Shown one piece after another: positions 7,093 through 15,221 of a DNA stretch of 22,758 bases. The stretch is from a virus. Position 1 is the stretch's first letter, and every line of letters begins with the position of its first letter. The position numbers and the translations under genes are program-made. The DNA is taken from IMG/VR virus record IMGVR_UViG_3300017971_000788, positions 1 to 22,758 of that record; one strand, written 5' to 3'. The notes below the pieces were generated by a model. That model made no database searches, was not told where the DNA came from, and saw only the letters and a list, made by a program, of their open reading frames with translations.

Positions 7093-7881
7093 TTATCTAC
7101 CTAATTGAATGGGCGCAAAGATCCCAGGACTAGCCGTTGTGCCGCTAGATGAGCTTTGCATGATCGGAGAGCCGAGCAAGGAGGAAAACTGTTGCGCGGC
7201 GGTAAATGGTTGCTGCATTTGCGCCTGCTGCTGTGCTTGTTGTTGTGCGCCAATTCCGCCTAAGAAGTTAGCAGGCATCATGCTTGCGCCAAATAACCCT
7301 GGTACCATACCCAATGCTTGGCCTCTAAGGTCTTGTGCCTGCGTAAAGGCTGGAAGGAATAGCTGATTAAGGGTAGAGCCTAAGTCTCGCTGAAAGGCGT
7401 CTGCGGCTTTTTGAGAGGCTATTCCCGGTCGGGAAGTTGCTCTCCCAGAGGACAACAAAGACCCCCTACGGATACCTGGGATGATATCTTCTCTAAATGT
7501 TTGCCCCATCTGGTCTGCTACACCACTAGCAACAGCTTGATACGGGTCTAGGTTTACATCTCCAGACAAGAGGCTCCCCAGTGCTTGTTGCATACCCTGG
7601 ACTTGTGGCTGAAGTCCTCTGGCAGTTTCAGCCCCCATTTGATGTGCTTCCATCTGTAAGGGGTTAAATCCCGCCAATCGGCCCAATTGACCGCTACCAA
7701 ATAACCCTGAAGCCTCGCCAAAGAGTTCCTGCAAGAATGGCAGCTGAACACCCGCTATGCCTGTTTGTGATTGACTACCCCCCGCACCTCCAAAGAGAGC
7801 ATCCCGAGTCCCGCCCAGGTTCCCGCCAAGAGTCCCAAGAGGATTTACAGCAAAGTTGCCTATTGAGCTAAATAATCCCAT
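7093..7881 (-). CDS. Putative internal virion protein, Gly/Gln-rich (262 aa)
   Basis: This is a low-complexity protein. A Gly-rich N-terminus (GGNLGGTRDALFGGAGGSQS) leads into helical segments, then a Gln-rich run (QQQAQQQAQMQQP, about residues 211-223), and a Ser/Gly-rich end. It follows the nozzle gene after 6 nt and has AAGGT about 8 nt before the ATG. In P22-type phages the genes at this position encode proteins ejected with the DNA, several of which are Gly/Ala/Gln-rich; the assignment rests on that position and composition. Confidence 0.55.
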   Translation of the reverse strand: MGLFSSIGNFAVNPLGTLGGNLGGTRDALFGGAGGSQSQTGIAGVQLPFLQELFGEASGLFGSGQLGRLAGFNPLQMEAHQMGAETARGLQPQVQGMQQALGSLLSGDVNLDPYQAVASGVADQMGQTFREDIIPGIRRGSLLSSGRATSRPGIASQKAADAFQRDLGSTLNQLFLPAFTQAQDLRGQALGMVPGLFGASMMPANFLGGIGAQQQAQQQAQMQQPFTAAQQFSSLLGSPIMQSSSSGTTASPGIFAPIQLGR

Positions 7882-7887
7882 AATATT

Positions 7888-9453
7888 TTACCTTCTGCCT
7901 ACTGGCTGATATTCAATGTCAAAAGAATGGACATTCCAGGCTGTATCTGTGTCAGATTCAAACCGAATCCCAAAGAAACGCCCAGTTACCCTTACATCTA
8001 GTTTGTCGTCTGTTGTTGGGTCGTAACTGTACGTTGTCCACGTATAGCCCTCGCCCTTTGTGTATTCAAATCCCACCTTCACCGTTAGCGCTACATTGGA
8101 GTCCACTCGTGGATATATTCGGGCAATTCGTTTTATTGTTGTTGGGTCGTCAAGGTCAATGCCTGTTTTCTCAACATAGCTAGTGAAGCTAGACCCATTA
8201 AATTGGTTCGTATTATCCGCTTGGAATAGTTTGGTATTCGTTGGATCGGTGATTAAAAGCTTATTTTCTGTTGGGTTAAACGCACGTTGATTCCAAGCAC
8301 CCGAATCTGTATCCCAGGTGTCGGCATCAGCATCCCAGGTGGTGTTCTCTGAGGGGTCTATAATCCCATATCCGATATACGGGGTGTTCGGAAGCTCACG
8401 TACAGCAAAGGAGTTTTCCTGATAATTCCAGACTAATGCGAGATCACAAAATGTAGAACCTGTCGATGGAAAGCATAGCCAGAGTTCATTTTTGGCATAA
8501 TTAGGTACAGTGAAAGACTGATCATAATTGTCAGAATCCAACTGATTAAATAACCACCGTTGCATCCGGCGATTAATAATAGATTCAATATTCGCGCCAT
8601 CGTGAGCAACCACGTCACCCGTAGTCAAACAAACATGTCTACCGTAGATTTCAGAAACGCAGTTTGTGGACAAAAGCCCCGATGTTTTGAAAATCTGCTG
8701 AAAGGAGAAAACATCATTCCCGCCTATGTAAGCCATAGACCATGTGGAGTCTGTGGAATACACCATATTATTATTTCTTAGCGGAAGACAATCGACTAGA
8801 TTCCCGGCAGACTCGCCAAAGTTGGTAAATCCGGCATCCTCTGATGCGTCGGCTTCATCCCAGGTCAAAGGTACGGCTCCCGCTGCTGCGGAGGTGGACC
8901 AACGCATTTTATGCGGGAAATCAGTGCCGCCCTCCACAGTATAGAGGGCAAGCAAAAATTCCCTAAAAGGTCTTATAACTTTAGCGGTATAGCCTTGATC
9001 TTCCCAGGTAACGCCTGAAGAATAAGTTAATGGAGCTAGATCGGTAGTGCCAGCGACGGGCGTGAACATTTGTGGCGCGTCTACCCCGTTTGTAATAACA
9101 GGGATTCCTGATATTAGACCGCCTGTCCATAAATTCGCTGAGTTGCCCGTAAAATCTTGATCACCTCCCCCTGACTGCCTTGTTATATTCCCGTGAGTGG
9201 TTCCGTCTGTGAGATAGACTTTGTCTAATCCCGCATATATCCAATAGTATAGCGAAGTGGTTGGAACAGGCAACACCCAATAAGGCGCAACCGTTGGCGG
9301 ATCATAAGCTACTGAATGGCCTTCAAATTTCTGTGCATAACCATTATGAAATCGGATATTCTGGGCATCTGTCCAGGCGTCATCTGGGATATCGTATTCA
9401 TCAGGATCATTAATTATCCCTAGATCGCCAATATTTAAAAAGCGCTTAATCAT
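7888..9453 (-). CDS. Tail nozzle / packaged-DNA stabilisation protein, P22 gp10-like (521 aa)
   Basis: The protein is beta-rich throughout and of the length usual for phage nozzle proteins. It begins with an N-terminal segment describing an extended strand and loop (IGDLGIINDPDEYDIPDDAW) and then shows recurrent strands with propeller-like spacing, such as NNNMVYSTDSTWSMAYIGG (residues ~228-246) and YGRHVCLTTGDVVAHDG. Such proteins attach below the adaptor to close the short tail and hold the packaged DNA. The position, two genes after the adaptor and directly before the ejection-type genes, agrees. It starts within the stop of the fibre gene upstream (ATGA). The nozzle identity comes from size, composition and order rather than a decisive motif. 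Confidence 0.6.
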   Translation of the reverse strand: MIKRFLNIGDLGIINDPDEYDIPDDAWTDAQNIRFHNGYAQKFEGHSVAYDPPTVAPYWVLPVPTTSLYYWIYAGLDKVYLTDGTTHGNITRQSGGGDQDFTGNSANLWTGGLISGIPVITNGVDAPQMFTPVAGTTDLAPLTYSSGVTWEDQGYTAKVIRPFREFLLALYTVEGGTDFPHKMRWSTSAAAGAVPLTWDEADASEDAGFTNFGESAGNLVDCLPLRNNNMVYSTDSTWSMAYIGGNDVFSFQQIFKTSGLLSTNCVSEIYGRHVCLTTGDVVAHDGANIESIINRRMQRWLFNQLDSDNYDQSFTVPNYAKNELWLCFPSTGSTFCDLALVWNYQENSFAVRELPNTPYIGYGIIDPSENTTWDADADTWDTDSGAWNQRAFNPTENKLLITDPTNTKLFQADNTNQFNGSSFTSYVEKTGIDLDDPTTIKRIARIYPRVDSNVALTVKVGFEYTKGEGYTWTTYSYDPTTDDKLDVRVTGRFFGIRFESDTDTAWNVHSFDIEYQPVGRR

Positions 9454-10220
9454 CCGTTGTATCCATAGCCAACAAGATAAATAGTTATATTCGTGGAGTC
9501 ATTAAATGTACTTACCCAATAAGCTTCAAATACCCTAGAAGTTATTGGTACTTTTACTGAAGAAGTTGTTCTTCCCTGCCCGCTACCATTACTATTTGTA
9601 TATGTATAAACGGTACTTATTAAGTTATCACCACCAATAGTTTCAGAGCTACCATCATCTCTAGCATAAACAAGAATAGCCCGACCTGTATCAGCGGTAT
9701 CGCCTGAACTAACACCCCATGAATCAACTTTAATCTCAATCCAATCAGCATCAGACGGCACACTATCAAGTGCCGTCCAAGTATTAGTAGCGCCTGATCC
9801 TGTCGCACCTATATCCCCACCAACCCACGTTGACTCAGTTAATGAATGAATATTAAATCCTGTATCTGAGACATTCGGATTACCGTTTGCATTATCAGTA
9901 AATACTGGATTGGCTCCGCTTGGAGGTAATAAAGCAGCAGGAATCTGAGCGCTAGCGTTTAGCTGAACCAATAAGCTAGCCGCATTAAAATTGGCTAATA
10001 AGCCAAAATTACCCACAGTTATTGTATGCTGCGCAATCCCTGAGATCAGGTTCAAGTCAGAAGGTGTAGCTGTTACGGCTCCATTCATATTCGGGAACGT
10101 CTGCTTGATCGTTTTTTTGATCAATCTCAGATGGTCATCACCTTGAGATTTTGAGTCCGTCGCCCCAACAGGATTAGTTGTAACAAGATCGGTTATATAG
10201 TCCCCGGTTTCTAATGCCAT
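9450..10220 (-). CDS. Tail fibre-type protein with shared virion-anchor N-terminus (256 aa)
   Basis: The N-terminal anchor motif SQGDDHLRLIKKTIKQTFPN (residues 25-44), followed by MNGAVTATPSDLNLI, is typical of short phage tail fibres and closely matches the tailspike's N-terminus. Residues ~120-256 are a Ser/Thr/Gly-rich beta domain (for example DADWIEIKVDSWGV, and FEAYWVSTFNDSTNITIYL). It has an AGGTG ribosome site 5 nt before the ATG, lies 8 nt after the adaptor gene, and overlaps the nozzle gene by 4 nt. Expected role: a fibre or tail-surface protein attached at the adaptor/nozzle region. The 3' half is AT-rich, suggesting module exchange. Confidence 0.7.
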   Translation of the reverse strand: MALETGDYITDLVTTNPVGATDSKSQGDDHLRLIKKTIKQTFPNMNGAVTATPSDLNLISGIAQHTITVGNFGLLANFNAASLLVQLNASAQIPAALLPPSGANPVFTDNANGNPNVSDTGFNIHSLTESTWVGGDIGATGSGATNTWTALDSVPSDADWIEIKVDSWGVSSGDTADTGRAILVYARDDGSSETIGGDNLISTVYTYTNSNGSGQGRTTSSVKVPITSRVFEAYWVSTFNDSTNITIYLVGYGYNG

Positions 10221-10228
10221 AGAATCAC

Positions 10229-10840
10229 CTAATTAGCCACAGACATTAGCGGCGAACCGCTAACCTTGCGTTTATTATCTTCTTTCTGAATCATGCGTTT
10301 GGCGTTCTGGTATCTCATCTCCCAGTATTCCCTTTCTTTGTCATTACCAATGTACTCCCATGCTTCCACAAGAGACGCCGACAAAAGAATGTCTGGCGCG
10401 TTGTTTGTAAACCAGTTTGTCGTATTGGAATCGCTTAACGCTGTAGGACGGGCATAATACGTGCCAACTATCGTATAGGTTGAGTCTGGATAAGGGCCAA
10501 AAATGAAGTTATCCCCATCTTCGCCGATATATTTAGGCACTGAATCGCTGGACCTCGTTGGATAGTTTCGATAAATCCACTCAGCAGACTGCTTTAACAG
10601 GGGCTTGTCTGGACTTCCTGATATACGGGCATGCTTTAATTCAACATAATCGGAGGGCATAGCGGCTACCCCTGAAGCAATCGTGACACTTAACGCGGTT
10701 TCCATCGTCCTGATGCGTAACTCTCGATAGATTCTATTCTCGCCTAGCGAGATAAATTCAGGCACTCTTGATGTGTGCGCCGTAGAATCTATCCAGTTTT
10801 CTACCGATGTCTGTAATTCTGAGTAATTGGTGATAGCCAT
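10229..10840 (-). CDS. Head-tail adaptor protein (SU10/P22 gp4-like, 203 aa)
   Basis: The sequence matches the pattern of podovirus-type adaptor (connector) proteins. It has an N-terminal helix with Trp and a conserved 'VPEFISLGENRIYRELR' segment (residues ~26-42), then ALSVTIASGVAAMPSDYVEL (49-68), a beta-rich centre with FGPYPDSTYTIVGTYYARP (~113-131), and a C-terminal helical region (EAWEYIGNDKEREYWEMRY). These proteins form the ring below the portal on which the nozzle assembles. It starts in a 1-nt overlap with the TPR-glycosyltransferase stop, with AAGG about 7 nt upstream, and precedes the fibre and nozzle genes as expected. Confidence 0.8.
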   Translation of the reverse strand: MAITNYSELQTSVENWIDSTAHTSRVPEFISLGENRIYRELRIRTMETALSVTIASGVAAMPSDYVELKHARISGSPDKPLLKQSAEWIYRNYPTRSSDSVPKYIGEDGDNFIFGPYPDSTYTIVGTYYARPTALSDSNTTNWFTNNAPDILLSASLVEAWEYIGNDKEREYWEMRYQNAKRMIQKEDNKRKVSGSPLMSVAN

Positions 10841-12210
10841 TAAGAAGCCTTCTTGATTTCGGTTTTTGATGCTTTCCAGTTTTTGAAGGATCGGGTTAAG
10901 TCTTTTATCCCGATATCTCGATACAATTTCACAGAGTTAGCCCAAACATATTTTTTGGGATGGAATAGCCAGCCTGTAATCTTAGGCACCATGACCCAGG
11001 CCTCCTTACCTAAAGCCCCAGCTAGTTGAGTCACCGAAGTAGGGACCGCTATCACAAGGTCTAGCTCAGAGACCAAAGCCGCTGTTAGATCGTAATCTTT
11101 GATTTCGGTAATCCACGGAAAGTGATGAACCTTTATGCCGCGAGTCTTTTCAAATTCCGCTACTTCATCCGAGGCGTCATTATATTGAAGTGAAACCCAC
11201 TGAATATCCTTATCTCTCAAAAGATGCGCCATTGATTCTAGCGTTTTCTGTCTGAATTGCTTTCTGGATTGTTTTGTTCCGCCGGTCCACGCGATACCCA
11301 CCTTTAGCCCATCGCCAAGAGAATCCAAGAGACCTCTCATGGCCTTTCTCATATCAGAGTCAGCTTTCAGGTAAGGCGTGCCAGGGAAGTCTTCGTTTCT
11401 CTTCCGGTAATACTGCAAAGCCCCAGCCTGGGTAATATAGGCATCCGGTTCTACGTGAGATGGTAGCGCCAATTCAGCCTGCCATCTGGAGCCCGCAACA
11501 ATCACATTCTCAGGAAGGGAGCGCTCCATCAAGCCTTTTAATCTGGGCATACCGTCATAAATGACATATTTACAATTCTTAGCCATATCCTCAAAAACTG
11601 AGGAATAAATTAGCTCATCGCCTATCCCTTGCTCACCATTAACAATCACGGTCTGTCCCGGCGTACCGTCCCACATCGGAAGGTCGCCATACTGAATATC
11701 AGGCCTTGAGGCATGTCCGACCATTGAGTGATAGTTTTTCCAGCCTTCCTCCCAATCCTGAAGCATTAAGCAGGCAAAGCCTTTTGTTGATTGTCCTACA
11801 ACGTAATCAGGATCGATTTCAAGGCACTTGTCTATCCACTCCATAGCCGCATCAGGGTTACACATTTGCAGCTCTAATGAGGCCATGTTCGCCATAGCCG
11901 CCAAGGAATCAGGGTTTAACTCAAGGGCTTTTTCTAAACACCATCGGGTAGCCTTCCAGCCTTCCTCATCGTCTGTTTGGCAGCGGGCAAAGTTTACCCA
12001 GACCTCTGGTCTGTCTGGTGTCATTTTGGCACACCTGGCAAAGGCATTATAAGCCAGCCCTTTTTTGGCAGTTTGTATCATGATTCCGCCAAACAGAAAC
12101 AATGCCGGAGCATCGTTAGGATCTTCGTCTAGCAAGTCGTTTACAATATTGAGCGCTTTTTCATATTCGCCTCGCTCATAGGCTTCTTTAGCTTGGATAT
12201 GTCGGTTCAT
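10840..12210 (-). CDS. TPR-repeat glycosyltransferase (GT9/GT41-like fold, 456 aa)
   Basis: Residues ~4-165 contain about four TPR units (for example YERGEYEKALNIVNDLLDED, and ATRWCLEKALELNPDSLAAM). Residues ~180-440 form a GT-B-like transferase: GEQGIGDEL (192-200) matches the N-domain signature of bacterial TPR-glycosyltransferases, followed by GIAWTGG (305-311), SLQY (340-343) and DLTAALVSELDLVIAVPTSV (374-393) leading into QLAGALGK. Enzymes of this architecture transfer sugars from nucleotide donors, often to protein targets recognised by the TPRs. Donor and acceptor cannot be read from the sequence. It lies inside the head operon, coupled at both ends (4-nt and 1-nt overlaps), so a virion or host-surface glycosylation role is inferred. 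Confidence in the fold is high; in activity, moderate. Confidence 0.85.
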   Translation of the reverse strand: MNRHIQAKEAYERGEYEKALNIVNDLLDEDPNDAPALFLFGGIMIQTAKKGLAYNAFARCAKMTPDRPEVWVNFARCQTDDEEGWKATRWCLEKALELNPDSLAAMANMASLELQMCNPDAAMEWIDKCLEIDPDYVVGQSTKGFACLMLQDWEEGWKNYHSMVGHASRPDIQYGDLPMWDGTPGQTVIVNGEQGIGDELIYSSVFEDMAKNCKYVIYDGMPRLKGLMERSLPENVIVAGSRWQAELALPSHVEPDAYITQAGALQYYRKRNEDFPGTPYLKADSDMRKAMRGLLDSLGDGLKVGIAWTGGTKQSRKQFRQKTLESMAHLLRDKDIQWVSLQYNDASDEVAEFEKTRGIKVHHFPWITEIKDYDLTAALVSELDLVIAVPTSVTQLAGALGKEAWVMVPKITGWLFHPKKYVWANSVKLYRDIGIKDLTRSFKNWKASKTEIKKAS

Positions 12211-12518
12211 AGCTTTATCTTATTTGGATTGAGTTTGCGGTTTTCTGCTTTGTTTAGCTGCTTAACAGCATAATCATGCCACCCTCTTGAATAAGGTGGG
12301 TGCCCGCATTGCTGAGACCATTCCAAGACTTTTATTTGCGGTATCGTGCCGACATACCATCGGTTCTTGGTTCTATCCAATTGCCCCTGAGCCCGCATAT
12401 TGGCCTCAAGGATCGGATTCACGTCCTGAACCGATTTTATAATATTCTTCCCGGTTTCCGAGTCTGTATAGAAATAATCAGTTATCCCAGTAAATGGGTC
12501 ATAACCTAGCTTCTTCAT
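12207..12518 (-). CDS. Conserved-type phage protein of unknown function (103 aa)
   Basis: The N-terminus (MKKLGYDPFTGITDYFYTDS) and the following 'SVQDVNPILEANM' (residues ~30-42) resemble a small protein that I recall next to capsid genes in other tailed phages, but I know no function. The middle has VGTIPQIKVLEWSQQCG and the end is basic (NRKLNPNKIKL). The gene starts inside the HNH gene's stop codon (ATGA), with GGAGG 5 nt upstream contributed by the HNH coding sequence, and overlaps the TPR-glycosyltransferase gene by 4 nt. It may be a minor virion or head-completion protein. Confidence 0.7.
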   Translation of the reverse strand: MKKLGYDPFTGITDYFYTDSETGKNIIKSVQDVNPILEANMRAQGQLDRTKNRWYVGTIPQIKVLEWSQQCGHPPYSRGWHDYAVKQLNKAENRKLNPNKIKL

Positions 12519-13135
12519 GTGTCCTCCGTAATATGCTTATGCCTCTTGCCAGTTCTTATTTTTGAAACCATCTGGTCAGATATATTATATCGTTTAGCTA
12601 TATCTCTGCCTGTTTCATGACTGAACTTTATATCTCTTATCTGTTCATCAGTTAAAAACTGATTCCATTGCTTGAACGGTCTGCGGTTCCGTTGTTGCTC
12701 TGACCTGGTGGCCCATCGGCAATTAGATTTCTCATAATTACCATCTGGATCTATGCGATCAATCGTATGCTTATTGGTTGGTGGATCGCCCATATCTTCA
12801 TAGAAATTATCGAATACTAACCATCTGTCACAGACTTTAATGCCTCTGCCACCATAATACTTATACCCAGTAGCTTTTGGATTAGAACATCTTTTTTTCA
12901 TGTCATCCCATGATCTATATACCCTGGTATTCGTCATTCCATGTGTAGTCGCTCTTTCTTTTGAAAGGCAGCCGCATGACTTAACCTTTCCTGATGTAAG
13001 ATCAAATGAGGCGTTTACCTTTTCTGCCCCACAATCACAAATACAAAGCCATTTAGTTTTATTTTTTATTCTAATCGTATCTTTTACAACTAAGCGGCCA
13101 AACCTCTTTCCTTTCAAATCTGCAATTTTTCTCAT
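12515..13135 (-). CDS. Free-standing HNH endonuclease with N-terminal zinc ribbon and C-terminal HTH (206 aa)
   Basis: Residues 28-56 hold a zinc-ribbon-like cluster (KWLCICDCG ... SCGCL). Residues 72-106 show the family block VYRSWDDMKKRCSNP and YYGGRGIKVCDRW. The HNH core is residues 121-149 (HTIDRIDPDGNYEKSNCRWA, with His123 and the Asn residues), followed by SEQQRNRR. Residues 160-196 look like a helix-turn-helix (DEQIRDIKF ... GRDIAKRYNISDQMVSKI) that could give DNA specificity. Such phage HNH proteins nick or cut DNA and commonly act as homing endonucleases. It lies between the capsid gene and conserved structural genes and is AT-rich compared with them, consistent with insertion. Its ribosome site GGAGG lies within the 3' arm of a strong hairpin. 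Confidence 0.85.
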   Translation of the reverse strand: MRKIADLKGKRFGRLVVKDTIRIKNKTKWLCICDCGAEKVNASFDLTSGKVKSCGCLSKERATTHGMTNTRVYRSWDDMKKRCSNPKATGYKYYGGRGIKVCDRWLVFDNFYEDMGDPPTNKHTIDRIDPDGNYEKSNCRWATRSEQQRNRRPFKQWNQFLTDEQIRDIKFSHETGRDIAKRYNISDQMVSKIRTGKRHKHITEDT

Positions 13136-13140
13136 GATAG

Positions 13141-13173
13141 TCCTCCCCAGTACGGCTAATGTACTGGAGAGGA
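13141..13173 (-). promoter_or_regulatory. 13-bp hairpin between capsid and HNH genes, covering the HNH ribosome site
   Basis: In the transcript TCCTCTCCAGTAC (13173-13161) pairs with GTACTGGGGAGGA (13153-13141) around a 7-nt loop: 12 Watson-Crick pairs and one U-G pair. The 3' arm includes the GGAGG that serves the HNH ATG at 13135-13133. The structure would hide this ribosome site and may also protect or define the 3' end of the capsid message. There is no U-run after it, so it is not a standard intrinsic terminator. Confidence 0.7.
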
Positions 13174-13203
13174 TACCATTGCTGATAGGTGATCGTCAAT
13201 CTA

Positions 13204-14166
13204 TCAAGTTAGGACTTCACCTATTTTTCCGCTCGATGCTTCATTCTTCGCTTCCAAAGTTAGCTCAGTAATCAGCATGGCTCGGTCAGAGTCACCCGTT
13301 TTGGCTAGTGGAGCGGTAGACATACCGCGAAGTTCTGCGATAGCCCAATATTCCATATCCAACAGGTAAATCTGATTGGTTGGCATGAATCGATTTGGCA
13401 CAATTGAATGCTCACCAAAGTCGGAAACATACACATCAGCAGCACCCACAACCGTACCTTGTGACTTCCCGGGTACATCTTTGTATAGCGTTGCGATACC
13501 GCTCAGATTTGACAGTTTACGCTTCATTGCAGAACCGACCATGATCACAGAAGGATCACCGCCATTATCCCAGCAGGATGCGATAACAGTCGCCAAAGGA
13601 TCTTCTAACTGTGTTGCAGTAGTGACAGTCAAGCCGGTGCCTGCAACAAACCCAGCGCCACCGCCTGGTGTGGTACCAGTAGATGACATCTTGTGGAAGT
13701 TAGAACCCAACCAAGCACAAACACCACCCAAAGCGCGGGCTGTAGCCGTGGCGGTAGGTGCATCACGATTCTGAGTGCTTAAAAGCGTTTTCTCAATATC
13801 GCGTTTTAGCTCACGACCACGTTTAGCTAGCTGGTATTCATACTCATCAGACCGGCCCGCCGTATTTACAGCACGCTGAGTACCAGAAACACTGATAACC
13901 TTACGGAAAATCTGTGTCCGGTTCCCTGGGCGAGTTGTGGCGGCTGCGGCGTCTGCGGTAGCGTCATCACCTTCAAGGTGAGCCACGGAAGTAGCTGCGG
14001 CTAATGAATCAGTTTGCCATTCATGATTGGTTGCGGTTGCGGTAGTACGTCCGATACCAGAGGCAAAAGGAGTCTCCATCGGAGAGATATCATAAATAAC
14101 GTCCGAAAGGTCTTCACGATTACCAATAGCATCAAACGAAGTAAAAGTATTGACCGGTAAAGCCAT
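13204..14166 (-). CDS. Major capsid protein, SU10/DUF5309 type, HK97 fold (320 aa)
   Basis: The N-terminus (NTFTSFDAIGNREDLSDVIY, residues 6-25, then DISPMETPFASGIGR) and the segment EWQTDSLAAATSVAHLEGDD are characteristic of the DUF5309/SU10-type capsid family. Further support is RKVISVSGTQRAVNTAGRSD (~88-107), the spine-helix-like YQLAKRGRELKRDIEKTLL (~111-129), and LDMEYWAIAELRGM near the end. It forms the icosahedral shell on the scaffold. An AGGAG ribosome site lies 8 nt before the ATG, overlapping the scaffold stop. No protease gene is nearby, so maturation probably does not need one. A hairpin follows it, as does the HNH gene. Confidence 0.9.
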   Translation of the reverse strand: MALPVNTFTSFDAIGNREDLSDVIYDISPMETPFASGIGRTTATATNHEWQTDSLAAATSVAHLEGDDATADAAAATTRPGNRTQIFRKVISVSGTQRAVNTAGRSDEYEYQLAKRGRELKRDIEKTLLSTQNRDAPTATATARALGGVCAWLGSNFHKMSSTGTTPGGGAGFVAGTGLTVTTATQLEDPLATVIASCWDNGGDPSVIMVGSAMKRKLSNLSGIATLYKDVPGKSQGTVVGAADVYVSDFGEHSIVPNRFMPTNQIYLLDMEYWAIAELRGMSTAPLAKTGDSDRAMLITELTLEAKNEASSGKIGEVLT

Positions 14167-14177
14167 GACTTATTCTC

Positions 14178-15221
14178 CTATTGTTTGAATTTTTGTCTAA
14201 AAATTGCAGCAGCATCCTCCATTGATCCGGTTTGTTTTAGCGTCTTTCTTAGCTGGGCTTCTTTTACACCATTAGCTTCAGTTTTTGATGGACGCTTACC
14301 GGGTTTTAGTACTTTAGGTAAAGGTTTCTTTAATTTCTTCTCCGCTGTTGCCTTACCTTGGTCATACAACATAGCCTTGTAAGCTAAGGTGATCGCAGTG
14401 GCATCATTGGTGTTAGAGATCACCTCATCAGAAAGCCCTTGCTCTTTGAGGTAAGAAGTAACCTCTTGAGCTACGTTCTCGCTCCATGTGGGAATGTTTT
14501 TAACAATCTGGTCACGCTGAGCCATAAGATAGGCTTGTTGCTGTTGCTGCATTTCAGCCGCAATCTGCTGGTTTGCCTCAGCTAGTGACTGCTGTGCTAC
14601 GGCCTGCAATTCAGAGAATTTCTGTCTGCGTTCTGCCAGCTCTTGCTTGCGAGCCGCGTACTCAGACGGATCATCTTCTCTCAATTCCTGCCAATTAATA
14701 TTCTCATACGGTGCGAGAAACTCTTTCTCTAAAGTCTCTAAAAGAGTGTTTTGCTGTTGCGCTATTTGTTGCGATCGCTGAACTAATCCACTTAACGCAG
14801 TCTCGCGTTGTTTTTCTAGTTCGGCGATCTTTTTGCTGCGATTGGTAAGGTTTGCGTCTCCCTGGTATGCGTTTATCAGTTGTTCTAGGTTTACGTCGGA
14901 TAAATCCTCACCGTCCTTAACTCGGAAATTCAAAGACCCTTCTTCGTTGATATTCAACCAGTCAGGCTTTGCACCAATTAATTCGGCAAGTTCTTCGGCT
15001 CCTAGCTCAAGTGATTCGGCTCCGGTATCGGCTCCTTCTACTTCGCTGGTTTCCTGAGCTTCCACCTCGGTGGATTGCTCTTGTTCAGGCTGTTCGGTCT
15101 CTATGCTTTCGGTAGGTTCCGCCGCCGCCTCTACGGTCTCTTCAGCACCCTCTTGAGGTGCATCAGTAGATTCTTGAAACATCCCTTTGAATTGCTCTGC
15201 TGCTTGTTCCATTGTGCTCAT
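14178..15221 (-). CDS. Capsid scaffolding protein (347 aa)
   Basis: Directly upstream of the capsid gene. Composition is typical of a scaffold: a very acidic, disordered N-terminal ~80 residues (Glu/Thr/Ala-rich, for example EQPEQEQSTEVEAQETSEVE), then long Gln- and Glu-rich helices with coiled-coil potential (SKKIAELEKQRETALSGLVQ; QQIAAEMQQQQQAYLMAQRD), and a basic C-terminus (KKLKKPLPKVLKPGKRPSK) with a final helix. A positively charged C-terminal helix is the coat-binding part in P22-type scaffolds. The start has a strong GGAGG at 15229-15233, 7 nt upstream, and overlaps the preceding gene by 4 nt. Confidence 0.85.
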   Translation of the reverse strand: MSTMEQAAEQFKGMFQESTDAPQEGAEETVEAAAEPTESIETEQPEQEQSTEVEAQETSEVEGADTGAESLELGAEELAELIGAKPDWLNINEEGSLNFRVKDGEDLSDVNLEQLINAYQGDANLTNRSKKIAELEKQRETALSGLVQRSQQIAQQQNTLLETLEKEFLAPYENINWQELREDDPSEYAARKQELAERRQKFSELQAVAQQSLAEANQQIAAEMQQQQQAYLMAQRDQIVKNIPTWSENVAQEVTSYLKEQGLSDEVISNTNDATAITLAYKAMLYDQGKATAEKKLKKPLPKVLKPGKRPSKTEANGVKEAQLRKTLKQTGSMEDAAAIFRQKFKQ

